From assembly GCF_001636295.1 (NCBI RefSeq), contig NZ_CP014209.1, positions 1,054,001 to 1,118,000 on the forward strand: a DNA stretch of 64,000 nt. Direction: 5' to 3'. Made by a program: the position numbers and the translations under genes. Each line of letters opens with the position of its first letter. The first letter of the stretch is position 1. The notes under the pieces were generated by a model. The model ran no database searches. It had not been told where the DNA came from and worked only from the letters and a program-made list of their open reading frames with translations. This document shows, piece by piece, positions 1-8,800 of this stretch. The DNA comes from Isoptericola dokdonensis DS-3. GTDB taxonomy: Bacteria > Actinomycetota > Actinomycetes > Actinomycetales > Cellulomonadaceae.

Positions 1-94
1 GGACGACCGCTCCGGCGCCCCGCGCCGCCGGCGTCGTTACCGTTTCGTTGCGGACGCAGGGCTCTCGGTGCTGGTCCACGTAACAACGAGTGGT

Positions 95-106
95 TAGGTT
101 CGAAGG
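95..106 (+). promoter_or_regulatory. Putative leaderless promoter -10 of the glutamate importer operon
   Basis: TAGGTT at 95-100 is followed by six bases and then the ATG at 107, the TANNNT-N6-start arrangement typical of actinobacterial leaderless transcripts. The purine run GAAGG touches the ATG and is too close to act as a Shine-Dalgarno site. No convincing -35 is visible. Bases 1-94 hold no gene that I can support. Confidence 0.5.
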
Positions 107-883
107 ATGGATCACACCGGAGCGACCCGTCCGACGTCGCACCTCGGCGCACCGCTGGTCGAGCTCGAGAGCGTCAACAAGCACTTCGGGGACCTGCACG
201 TGCTGCGGGACATCGACCTCACCGTGCGCCAGGGCGAGGTGCTCGTGGTCATCGGCCCGTCCGGGTCGGGCAAGTCGACGCTCTGCCGGGCGATCAACCG
301 GCTGGAGACCGTCGACGACGGCACGATCCGCATCGACGGCCAGCCGCTGCCCGCCGAGGGCCGCGAGCTCGCCAAGCTGCGTGCCGACGTCGGCATGGTC
401 TTCCAGTCGTTCAACCTCTTCGCGCACAAGACCGTGCTCGACAACGTCACCCTCGGGCCACGCAAGGTCCGCCGGCTGTCCAAGGCCGACGCGGAGGCCG
501 AGGCGCTGGAGCTGCTCGACCGTGTCGGCGTGAAGAACCAGGCGGCCAAGCTGCCCGCCCAGCTCTCCGGCGGTCAGCAGCAGCGCGTCGCCATCGCGCG
601 CTCCCTGGCCATGCACCCCAAGGTCATGCTGTTCGACGAGCCCACCTCCGCCCTCGACCCCGAGATGATCAACGAGGTCCTCGACGTCATGGTCGGTCTC
701 GCGCACGACGGCATGACGATGATCGTCGTCACCCACGAGATGGGGTTCGCGCGCAAGGCCGCCGACCGGGTCGTCTTCATGGCCGACGGGATGATCGTCG
801 AGCAGGCCACGCCGGAGGAGTTCTTCACGAACCCGCGCAGCGACCGCGCCAAGGACTTCCTGTCCAAGATCCTCACCCACTGA
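107..883 (+). CDS. gluA: Amino-acid (glutamate-type) ABC transporter ATP-binding protein
   Basis: A 258-residue ABC ATPase that would power uptake of a polar amino acid, probably glutamate. It has Walker [10 protein letters not shown] at about residues 50-58, the signature LSGGQQQR near 154, Walker [12 protein letters not shown] near 175 and the switch histidine in VVTHEMGF. Close relatives are GluA/GlnQ-type subunits. It is first in a four-gene plus-strand operon followed by its lipoprotein and two permeases, the gluABCD order known in Corynebacterium, where the operon is also near recX/recA. Glutamate as substrate is inferred from gene order and family, not from a residue-level signature. 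Confidence 0.9.
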   Translation: MDHTGATRPTSHLGAPLVELESVNKHFGDLHVLRDIDLTVRQGEVLVVIGPSGSGKSTLCRAINRLETVDDGTIRIDGQPLPAEGRELAKLRADVGMVFQSFNLFAHKTVLDNVTLGPRKVRRLSKADAEAEALELLDRVGVKNQAAKLPAQLSGGQQQRVAIARSLAMHPKVMLFDEPTSALDPEMINEVLDVMVGLAHDGMTMIVVTHEMGFARKAADRVVFMADGMIVEQATPEEFFTNPRSDRAKDFLSKILTH

Positions 884-915
884 CCCAGCACCGTAGGACC
901 GACGAAGGGAACATC

Positions 916-1758
916 ATGCGACGCACGCGCACCACGGGGGCGCTCGCTCTGGCGGCCACCGCCGCTCTCACTCTCGCCGCCTGCTCCGACGACGGCGGCA
1001 CCGGCGACGGGGAGGGCGGCGACGAGGGCATCACCATCGGCATCAAGTTCGACCAGCCCGGCCTCGGCTTCATGGAGGGCGACACCCCCTCCGGCTTCGA
1101 CGTCGAGGTCGCCAAGTACGTGGCGAACGAGCTCGGGTACTCCGAGGACCAGATCACCTGGGAGGAGGCGCCGTCCGCCCAGCGCGAGACGCTGCTGTCC
1201 ACGAACCAGGTCGACATGATCTTCGCGACCTACTCGATCACCGACGAGCGCCGCGAGCAGGTCTCGTTCGCGGGCCCGTACTTCGTCGCCGGCCAGGACC
1301 TCCTGGTCGCCGCCGACAACACCGACATCACCGGTCCGGACACCCTCGACGGCAAGAACCTGTGCTCCGTCACCGGTTCGACGTCGGCCGAGCGCATCAA
1401 GGAGGAGTACTCCGAGGGCGTGAACCTGCTCGAGCAGCCGGGCTACGCCGAGTGCGTCACCGCGCTCATCGCCGGCCAGGTCGACGCGGTCACCACCGAC
1501 GACATCATCCTCGCCGGCCTCGGCGCCCAGCCCTCCAACGCGGGCCAGGTCAAGGTCGTCGGCAACACCTTCTCCGAGGAGAAGTACGGCGTCGGCCTGC
1601 CGCAGGACTCCGACCAGTGCGAGGCCATCAACGAGGCGATCACCAAGATGATCGACGAGGGCGCCTGGCAGGAGGCCCTCGACACCGCCACGGAGGGCAC
1701 CGGCTACGTGCCGAACGCGGACCTCAACAGCCCGCCGGCGTTCGAGCCCTGCGCCTGA
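916..1758 (+). CDS. gluB: Glutamate-type ABC transporter substrate-binding lipoprotein
   Basis: A 280-residue extracellular solute-binding protein (SBP family 3). A twin-Arg/Lys N terminus and hydrophobic core end in the lipobox LAAC, with the lipidated cysteine at residue 23, so it should be anchored outside the membrane. The mature part shows family features such as the DVEVAKYVANELG and SITDERREQVSFAGPY stretches. A good ribosome site (GAAGGGA, 904-910) precedes the ATG. It lies 32 bases after the ATPase and should capture the amino acid and deliver it to the two permeases downstream. Confidence 0.9.
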   Translation: MRRTRTTGALALAATAALTLAACSDDGGTGDGEGGDEGITIGIKFDQPGLGFMEGDTPSGFDVEVAKYVANELGYSEDQITWEEAPSAQRETLLSTNQVDMIFATYSITDERREQVSFAGPYFVAGQDLLVAADNTDITGPDTLDGKNLCSVTGSTSAERIKEEYSEGVNLLEQPGYAECVTALIAGQVDAVTTDDIILAGLGAQPSNAGQVKVVGNTFSEEKYGVGLPQDSDQCEAINEAITKMIDEGAWQEALDTATEGTGYVPNADLNSPPAFEPCA

Positions 1759-1865
1759 CATGACCCGGGTGCCCGGGGCCGCCGCACGCGCGGCGGTCTC
1801 GGGCACCGTGGCCCTCCCCTCGGGCCGACCCCGAGCCCGACCCCGACCGAAGGAGCCCCCCTGCC

Positions 1866-2543
1866 GTGCAGGAGTACCTCGAGATCCTCCGCGAGTACGA
1901 CGTCCTCGGGGCGTTCTGGGTGAACATCCAGCTCGCCCTCTGGGCGGCGGTGTTCTCGCTCGTCCTGGGGACGCTGCTGGCGCTCCTGCGCATCTCGCCG
2001 ATCAGCAGCCTGCAGTGGGCCGGCAGCGCCTACGTCACCGTGTTCCGCAACACCCCGCTGACGATCATCATGGTGTTCATGGTGCTGGGCGCCTGGGGTC
2101 AGCTCAACGTCACCCTGTCGAGCGACTTCAACCTCAACTTCTTCTGGCTGGCCGTCATCGCGCTGACCGTCTACCACGCGGCGTTCGTGTGCGAGGCCAT
2201 CCGCTCCGGCGTCAACACCGTCCCCGTCGGCCAGGCGGAGGCTGCCCGGTCCATCGGGCTGTCGTTCCTGCCCGCCGCCCGGCTGGTCATCCTGCCGCAG
2301 GCGTTCCGCGGCGCCGTCGCCCCGCTCGGCAACGTGCTCATCGCGCTCATCAAGAACACCACCGTCGCGGCCGCCGCCTCCGTCGCCACCGAGACCTCGT
2401 CGGTGATGAAGACGATGATCGAGTTCCGCCCCGACTACATCTACGCCATCTTCTTCACCTTCGCGATCGGCTACGTGATCCTCGTGACCCCGGTAGGCCT
2501 GCTGACCACCGCCCTCTCCCGTCGTCTGGCGGTGGCCCGATGA
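1866..2543 (+). CDS. gluC: Amino-acid ABC transporter permease, first subunit
   Basis: A 225-residue HisM/GlnP-type inner-membrane permease with several transmembrane segments. It carries the EAA loop (GQAEAARSIGLSFLPAARLVILPQ) that contacts the ATPase. The GTG start at 1866 is chosen because AGGAG lies at 1851-1855, ten bases upstream, and the protein begins in the usual place. Its stop overlaps the next permease start by four bases (ATGA), so the two subunits are probably translationally coupled and form a heterodimeric channel. Confidence 0.88.
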   Translation: MQEYLEILREYDVLGAFWVNIQLALWAAVFSLVLGTLLALLRISPISSLQWAGSAYVTVFRNTPLTIIMVFMVLGAWGQLNVTLSSDFNLNFFWLAVIALTVYHAAFVCEAIRSGVNTVPVGQAEAARSIGLSFLPAARLVILPQAFRGAVAPLGNVLIALIKNTTVAAAASVATETSSVMKTMIEFRPDYIYAIFFTFAIGYVILVTPVGLLTTALSRRLAVAR

Positions 2544-3502
2544 GCGCGCAGTCCGTCCTCTTCGACGCCCCGGGCCCGCGGGCCCGGCGGCGCATCCTGC
2601 TCGGCAACGTGGTCGGGGCGCTCGTCGTCGCGGCCCTGGTGGTCTTCGTCCTCGTCCGTTTGGCATCTGTCGGCAACGACGACTGGGGTCAACTCGACCC
2701 GGATCTGTGGCTCGCAGCAGTCGACGCGAATGCATGGTTGAACTACTACGTGCCCGGTCTCCTGTTCACCCTGCGGGCGGCGGCGGCCGCCATCGTCGGG
2801 GCCATGGTCTTCGGCCTGCTGTTCGGGCTCGGCCGGCTCGCGTCGTCGCGGACCGTGCGCATCGTCTGCGGCTCCGTCGTGGAGTTCTTCCGCGCCGTGC
2901 CTGTGCTGCTCATGATGGTGTTCTTCTGGCTGCTGCTCGCGAACGCCGGGGTGCCGGCCTCGTCCTACTGGGGCGTCGTCATCGCGCTGGTGCTCTACAA
3001 CGGCGCGGTCGTCGCGGAGCTCGTCCGATCCGGCGTGCACGGACTGCCGCGCGGGCAGCGGGAGGCGGCGCTGACCGTCGGCCTCACGCGCGGGCAGTCG
3101 CTGCGGTCGGTCGAGGTGCCGCAGGCGCTGGTCGCCATGCTCCCGGCGCTGGTCTCGCAGCTCGTGGTCGTGCTCAAGGACTCCGCGCTCGGCGCGATCA
3201 TCTCGTACAGCGAGCTGCTCCAGCACGCGCGCCGCCTCGGCTCCGGCGAGGGGAACATCCTGCAGACCCTCACCGTGGCGGCGGTGCTGTTCATCGTCAT
3301 CAACTGGAGCCTGACCAAGCTCGCCGAGCGGCTCAGCCGCACGGTCCGCCGCACCTCGGGCCGCACCGGCACGATGGCTGCCGGGCTCGACGCCGGCGCG
3401 GGAGGTGGCGTCACCGCCGTGGCGGCCGCGCCGCCCCACGGCGTCGAGGAGGGTCCGGACGCCGGGCCCGCCGACCCCGACCGCCCCGGACGCTGGGGCT
3501 AG
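2540..3502 (+). CDS. gluD: Amino-acid ABC transporter permease, second subunit
   Basis: A 320-residue permease of the same family. The reading frame stays open far upstream, but homology starts at MSAQSVLF, whose ATG overlaps the preceding stop. Transmembrane segments lie around residues 20-45 and 70-280, with the EAA loop GQREAALTVGLTRGQSLRSV. The C-terminal 50 or so residues are low-complexity, rich in Gly/Ala/Pro, and probably cytoplasmic, as in several actinobacterial GluD proteins. It is the last gene of the operon; a strong hairpin starts 12 bases after the stop. Confidence 0.88.
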   Translation: MSAQSVLFDAPGPRARRRILLGNVVGALVVAALVVFVLVRLASVGNDDWGQLDPDLWLAAVDANAWLNYYVPGLLFTLRAAAAAIVGAMVFGLLFGLGRLASSRTVRIVCGSVVEFFRAVPVLLMMVFFWLLLANAGVPASSYWGVVIALVLYNGAVVAELVRSGVHGLPRGQREAALTVGLTRGQSLRSVEVPQALVAMLPALVSQLVVVLKDSALGAIISYSELLQHARRLGSGEGNILQTLTVAAVLFIVINWSLTKLAERLSRTVRRTSGRTGTMAAGLDAGAGGGVTAVAAAPPHGVEEGPDAGPADPDRPGRWG

Positions 3503-3514
3503 GCACAGCACGGC

Positions 3515-3544
3515 GGAGGCCGGTACCCGAGGGTGCCGGCCTCC
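3515..3544. terminator. Rho-independent-type hairpin after the glutamate importer operon
   Basis: GGAGGCCGGTACCC and GGGTGCCGGCCTCC form a 14-base-pair stem (one G-T pair) with a GAG loop. It sits between the importer operon and the convergent recX gene, so it may stop transcription from both sides. There is no clear U tract, which is common in actinobacteria. Confidence 0.7.
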
Positions 3545-3650
3545 GTTCGTCCCGGGCCCGCCCATGGGCGGACGTCACCCGCGCCTGGGTCGGGCCCTCC
3601 TGCCGGGTCCCGCGCGTCGCCTCGACACTCGTGCCGGAGCTCCGCGCGGC

Positions 3651-4250
3651 CTAGTCGTCGACCAACCCGAGCTCGTCGTCCTCGGCCTCGTCGCCCTCGG
3701 CCCGCAGGGCGTCGGACACCGCGGCGAAGGCGACGCCCGGGCTGTGGCCCTTGCGGGACAGCGCGCCGACGGCCCGCCGGACCCGCTTGTCGCGGTCCAG
3801 CCCGCGGGTGCGGGCCACGTGCTTGCGCGCGAGGACGGCGGCAGCCTCGGCCTCGTCGTCGCCGTCGATCTGGGAGAGGGCCTCGCCGGCGGTCTCGGTG
3901 TCGATCCCCCGCCGACGCAGCTCGGCCGAGATCGCCCGCCGGGCCTGCCCACGCTCGGCGTGCCGGGTGCGCACGATCATGTCCGCGTAGGCGGCGTCGT
4001 CGACGAGCGCGACCTCCTCGAACCGGTCGAGGACCGGCTCGACGACGTGCTCCGGGAAGCCCTTGCGGGCCAGAGCCCGGGCCAGCTCGGAGCGGCTCTT
4101 CGGGGCGGCGGTCAGGGTGCGCAGCACCGACTCGCGGGCGAGCTCGATCGCGTCCTCGGCCGTGAGGTCGCCGGACTCGAGCCGCTCCGCGACGGACGGG
4201 CGGCCGCGACGCTTCCCCACGCCGCGACCGCCCCGGTCGTCCTCGTTCAT
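3651..4250 (-). CDS. recX: RecX regulatory protein
   Basis: A 199-residue RecX-family protein that binds RecA filaments and tempers recombinase activity. The helical repeats are visible, for example SRSELARALARKGFPEHVVEPVLDRFEEVALVDDAAYA, followed by RGQARRAISAELRRRGID and DKRVRRAVGALSRKGHSPGVAF. An acidic tail (DEAEDDELGLVDD) ends the protein. It follows recA by 10 bases on the same strand, so it is almost certainly co-transcribed and DNA-damage induced with it. Confidence 0.93.
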   Translation of the reverse strand: MNEDDRGGRGVGKRRGRPSVAERLESGDLTAEDAIELARESVLRTLTAAPKSRSELARALARKGFPEHVVEPVLDRFEEVALVDDAAYADMIVRTRHAERGQARRAISAELRRRGIDTETAGEALSQIDGDDEAEAAAVLARKHVARTRGLDRDKRVRRAVGALSRKGHSPGVAFAAVSDALRAEGDEAEDDELGLVDD

Positions 4251-4260
4251 CGGACCACCG

Positions 4261-5388
4261 TCAGAACGGCGACTTCTTGCTCTTCGCCGCCGCGCGGGCC
4301 GGCGCCTTGGCCGCGGCGGGTGCCTCGTCCGCGGGGCCGGCGGTCACCGGCTCCGCACCGGGCTCGGCGCCGTCGGCCGGGGTGTCGATCTTCGCGCCGA
4401 CCCCCAGCTTCTCCTTGATCTTCTTCTCCAGCTCGTTCGCCAGGTCCGGGTTGTCCCGCAGGAACGAGCGCGCGTTCTCCTTGCCCTGGCCGAGCTGGTC
4501 GCCGTCGTAGGTGAACCACGAGCCGGACTTGCGCACGAACCCGTGCTCCACGCCCATGTCGATCAGGCCGCCCTCGCGGGAGATGCCGACCCCGTAGAGG
4601 ATGTCGAACTCGGCCTGCTTGAACGGCGGTGCCATCTTGTTCTTGACGACCTTGACGCGCGTGCGGTTGCCGACCGCGTCGGTGCCCTCCTTGAGGGTCT
4701 CGATGCGACGGATGTCGAGGCGCACCGAGGCGTAGAACTTCAGGGCCTTGCCACCCGTGGTGGTCTCGGGCGAGCCGAAGAACACGCCGATCTTCTCGCG
4801 GAGCTGGTTGATGAAGATCGCCGTGGTGCCGGACGAGCTGAGCGCGCCGGCGATCTTGCGCAGCGCCTGCGACATCAGACGGGCCTGGAGGCCGACGTGG
4901 CTGTCGCCCATCTCGCCCTCGATCTCCGCCTTCGGCACGAGCGCGGCGACGGAGTCGATGACGATGATGTCCAGGGCGCCCGAGCGGATCAGCATGTCGG
5001 CGATCTCGAGCGCCTGCTCACCGGTGTCGGGCTGGGAGACGAGCAGGGCGTCGGTGTCCACGCCGAGCTTCTTGGCGTACTCGGGGTCCAGGGCGTGCTC
5101 GGCGTCGATGAACCCCGCGATGCCGCCGTTCCTCTGGGCGTTGGCCACGGCGTGCAGCGCGACGGTCGTCTTGCCGGAGGACTCCGGCCCGTAGACCTCG
5201 ACGATGCGCCCGCGGGGCAGGCCGCCGATCCCGAGGGCCACGTCCAGCGCGATGGAGCCCGTGGGGATGACCTCGACCGGGGCGCGCCCCTCCTGGCCGA
5301 GTCGCATGATCGAGCCCTTGCCGAAGTTGCGGTCGATCTGGGCGAGCGCGGCCTCGAGGGCCTTCTCGCGGTCTTCCGGTCCAGGCAT
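4261..5388 (-). CDS. recA: RecA recombinase
   Basis: A 375-residue recombinase and LexA co-protease. Walker [10 protein letters not shown], the MAW motif [22 protein letters not shown], Walker [21 protein letters not shown] and L2-type [19 protein letters not shown] are all present, and there is no intein. The frame is open to 5475, but the ATG at 5388 has a good ribosome site (GAAGG, then eight bases) and begins at the usual [18 protein letters not shown]. An ATG at 5442 remains possible because the proposed damage-inducible -10 element lies just upstream of it. The Ala/Pro/Lys-rich C-terminal tail is normal for actinobacteria. Confidence 0.96.
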   Translation of the reverse strand: MPGPEDREKALEAALAQIDRNFGKGSIMRLGQEGRAPVEVIPTGSIALDVALGIGGLPRGRIVEVYGPESSGKTTVALHAVANAQRNGGIAGFIDAEHALDPEYAKKLGVDTDALLVSQPDTGEQALEIADMLIRSGALDIIVIDSVAALVPKAEIEGEMGDSHVGLQARLMSQALRKIAGALSSSGTTAIFINQLREKIGVFFGSPETTTGGKALKFYASVRLDIRRIETLKEGTDAVGNRTRVKVVKNKMAPPFKQAEFDILYGVGISREGGLIDMGVEHGFVRKSGSWFTYDGDQLGQGKENARSFLRDNPDLANELEKKIKEKLGVGAKIDTPADGAEPGAEPVTAGPADEAPAAAKAPARAAAKSKKSPF

Positions 5389-5452
5389 GTCGGTCACCTT
5401 CGCGTTCTTGGCGCGGCCGCGCGCCGGGGGTCTGCTGCTCATGTCGAGGACG

Positions 5453-5475
5453 ACCGTACGTGCCGCCACCGACAA
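5453..5475 (-). promoter_or_regulatory. LexA-independent DNA-damage promoter of recA (PafBC / RecA-NDp type)
   Basis: Read on the minus strand, TTGTCGGTG (5475-5467), eight bases, then TACGGT (5458-5453). This fits the published TTGTCRGTG-N8-TANNNT consensus of mycobacterial damage-inducible promoters that act without LexA and need PafBC. Transcription should begin around 5446-5447, giving a leader of about 58 bases to the 5388 start. Confidence 0.8.
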
Positions 5476-5541
5476 GGTCGTGGACCGTGCGGTCCGTTGT
5501 GGACGACGTCACGACGACGCGTCGTTGTGGACGAGCCTACC

Positions 5542-5555
5542 CGAACATCTGTTCG
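5542..5555 (-). promoter_or_regulatory. LexA (SOS) box upstream of recA
   Basis: CGAACATCTGTTCG is an exact CGAAC-N4-GTTCG palindrome, the actinobacterial LexA site, flanked by A at 5556. A -10-like TAGGCT (minus strand, 5539-5534) lies immediately downstream, so the box would block a second, LexA-repressed recA promoter. It lies between recA and the DUF3046 gene, both on the minus strand. Confidence 0.82.
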
Positions 5556-5607
5556 ATCGAGGTGTGGCGCGCTGGGCGTGTCGCGCGGGTCCCACGACGC
5601 CGGACTC

Positions 5608-5841
5608 TCAGCGCGGCGGCGGTGCCTGCCGGTGCCGGTCGTGGCCCCACCGCTGCTCGAGCGGCACGTCGAGCGCGTCGCACAGCGCGTGCCACACGTC
5701 GCGCGGCTCCGCGCCGTCCGCGAGCGCCTCGGCGGGCGTGCGGTCGCCGAGGGCGGGCAGCACCTGCTCGCGCACGAGCACGCGCCCGTAGGCCGACCCG
5801 AAGACCTCGTCGACGAGCTGGGAGAAGTCGGAGTAGCGCAC
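5608..5841 (-). CDS. DUF3046 small protein upstream of recA
   Basis: A 77-residue protein beginning MRYSDFSQLVDEVFGSAYGR and containing the DVWHALCDALDVPLEQRWG stretch characteristic of DUF3046. The GTG start at 5841 has GAAGG with suitable spacing upstream. The same gene lies just upstream of recA in mycobacteria and other actinobacteria. Its function is unknown. It is soluble, with no signal peptide or membrane segment. Confidence 0.85.
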   Translation of the reverse strand: MRYSDFSQLVDEVFGSAYGRVLVREQVLPALGDRTPAEALADGAEPRDVWHALCDALDVPLEQRWGHDRHRQAPPPR

Positions 5842-5896
5842 CCGTCCACCTTCGCACGCCCGGCGCGGTGTCGGTGCATCGGTGCAGGATGGGGCG

Positions 5897-8800
5897 GTGG
5901 CCACCTCGACCGACCCCCTGGCGGGCTTCAGCGCGGCCACGCGGGAGTGGTTCTCCGGCTCGTTCGACGCCCCCACGGCGGCGCAGGCGGGAGCCTGGGC
6001 GGCGGTCGGCGCCGGCGACCACGCGCTGGTGGTCGCCCCGACCGGGTCGGGCAAGACGCTCGCCGCGTTCCTCTGGGCCGTGGACCGCCTGCTGACCGCT
6101 CCGCCGGTCGAGGCCGCCCGGCGCTGCCGCGTCCTGTACGTCTCCCCGCTCAAGGCGCTGGCCGCCGACGTGCAGCGCAACCTGCGCGCGCCGCTGACGG
6201 GGATCCGGCAGGCGGCGGCCCGTCGCGGCGAGCCCGCGCCCGAGGTGACGGTGGGGATGCGCACCGGCGACACCCCGGCGTCCGAGCGCCGGTCGTTCGC
6301 CGCGCGCCCGCCGGACGTGCTCGTCACCACCCCCGAGTCGTTGTTCCTCGTGCTGACGTCGGCGGCGCGCTCGGGGCTGGCGGGCGTCGAGACGGTCGTG
6401 GTCGACGAGATCCACGCGCTGGCCGGGACGAAGCGCGGCGCCCACCTCGCCGTCAGCCTCGAGCGCCTCGACGAGCTGTTGGACCGGCCCGCCCAGCGCA
6501 TCGGGCTGTCGGCCACGGTCCGGCCCGTCGAGACGGTCGCCGGGTTCCTCGGCGGCGGCCGCACCCCGCAGGACGGCGGGCGGGACGTCGTCGTCGTGGC
6601 ACCGCCGTCCACCAAGCGCTGGGACCTGTCGGTCGCCGTCCCGGTGCCCGACCTCACCGACCTCGGCGAGCCAGCGGCGTCCGACGACCTGACGGGCCCG
6701 GCCACGGCACCCGCCCGGCAGGCGTCCGTGTGGCCGCACGTCACCGACCGCGTGGTGGACCTGGTCGCGCAACGGCGCTCGACGCTCGTGTTCACCAACT
6801 CGCGCCGCTCCGCGGAACGCATGACGGCGCGGATCAACGAGACCTGGGCCGAGCGTCAGGGGCTCGGCGCGGCCGACCCCGGCGCCGACCAGCCCGCCAC
6901 CGCTCCGGGGCAGTCGGGGACGGCGTCCGCGGTGCCCGACGACGCCCCCGTCCTGGCCCGCGCGCACCACGGGTCGATGAGCCGGGCCGAGCGCACCCGC
7001 ACCGAGTCCGAGCTCAAGGCCGGCACCCTGCCCGCCGTCGTCGCGACGTCCTCCCTCGAGCTGGGCATCGACATGGGGGCGGTCGACCTCGTCGTGCAGG
7101 TGGGCGCCCCGCCGTCCGTCGCGAGCGGGCTCCAGCGCGTCGGCCGGGCCGGGCACCAGGTGGGCGCGGTGTCCCGGGGGGTGGTGCTGCCGACGCACCG
7201 CGGCGACCTCGTCCCGGCCGCCGTCGTCGCGCAGCGGATGCTCGCGGGAGACATCGAGCCCCTGCACGTGGTGTCCAACCCGCTGGACGTGCTCGCGCAG
7301 CAGGTCGTGGCGACCCTCGCCCTGGAGGACCGCGGCGCCGACGACCTGCTCGCCCTCGTGCGCAGGTCCGCCCCGTTCCGCACCCTCGGCGACGCCACCT
7401 GGCACGGCGTGCTCGACATGCTGGCCGGGCGCTACCCCAGCGAGGAGTTCGCCGAGCTGCGGCCCCGCATCGTGTGGGACCGCGCGACGGGGCGGCTGTC
7501 GGCCCGGCCGGGCGCCCAGCGTCTCGCCGTGACCAGCGGCGGCACGATCCCCGACCGCGGCATGTACGGCGTGTACCTCGCGGGCGACGACGGCGGCCGG
7601 GGCGGCAAGCGGGTGGGCGAGCTCGACGAGGAGATGGTCTACGAGTCCCGCGTGGGCGACACGTTCACGCTCGGCTCGTCGACGTGGCGGATCGAGGACA
7701 TCACGCCGGACCGGGTGCTCGTCACCCCGGCCCCCGGGCTGCCCGGCCGGCTCCCGTTCTGGAAGGGCGACGCGCCCGGCCGTCCCGTCCCGCTGGGCCT
7801 CGCCGTCGGCGCGTTCCGGCGCGAGGCCGACGCCGCGCTCGCCGCCGACCCCGCCGCCGGCACGGCGTACCTGCGCGAGGCGGGCCTCGACGCGTGGGCG
7901 GCCGACAACCTCGCCGCCTACCTCACCGAGCAGCGCGAGGCGACGGGCCGCGTGCCCGACGACCGCACCCTGGTCGTGGAGCGGTTCCGCGACGAGCTGG
8001 GCGACTGGCGCGTCGTGCTCCACTCCCCGTACGGGGCGCGGGTCCACACGCCGTGGGCGCTGGTGGTCGCGGCCCGCCTGCGCGAGCGCCTCGGCGCGGA
8101 CGTCGCGGCGATGCCGTCCGACGACGGGATCGTCCTGCGGCTGCCCGGGGACTCGCCGTGGGACGTCGAGCAGGCCGTGACCGAACCGCAGATCACCGCC
8201 GAAGAGCTGCTGGTCGACCCGGACGAGGTCGACGCGGCCGTGCGCGCGGAGCTCGGCGCGTCGATCCTGTTCGCGGCGCGGTTCCGCGAGGCGGCCGGGC
8301 GCGCCCTGCTGCTGCCGCGGCGCCGCCCGGACCGCCGCGCGCCGCTGTGGCAGCAGCGTCAGCGTGCCGCGCAGCTGCTGCAGGTCGCCTCCGGCCACCC
8401 GGAGTTCCCGATCATGCTGGAGGCGGCCCGCGAGTGCCTCCAGGACGACTTCGACGTCGCGGCGCTGCGCACGCTCATGGCCGACCTGGCGGCGGGCCGG
8501 GTGCGCCTCGTGGAGGTCACGACGCCCCAGCCGTCACCGTTCGCCCGCTCGCTGCTGTTCGGGTACACGGCGCAGTTCCTCTACGACGGCGACGCCCCGC
8601 TCGCGGAACGGCGCGCCGCCGCCCTGACCCTGGACCCCGATCTCCTCGCGGAGCTGCTGGGCGAGCAGGGCGCCGCCGACCTCGCGGACCTGCTGGACCC
8701 GGACGCCGTGACCCGGACCGAGCGCGAGCTCCAGGCGCTGGCCACCGACCGGCGGGCCAGGGACGCGGAGGCCCTCTGGGACGTCCTGCGCCGCACCGGC

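Noticed and set aside
1760..2539. N-terminal extension of the second permease
   Set aside because: The upstream part of that frame overlaps the first permease out of phase and is Arg/Pro-rich; the ATGA overlap start at 2540 fits the family.
4261..5388. Possible intein or unusual insertion in RecA
   Set aside because: The protein reads straight through at normal length with all motifs in order.
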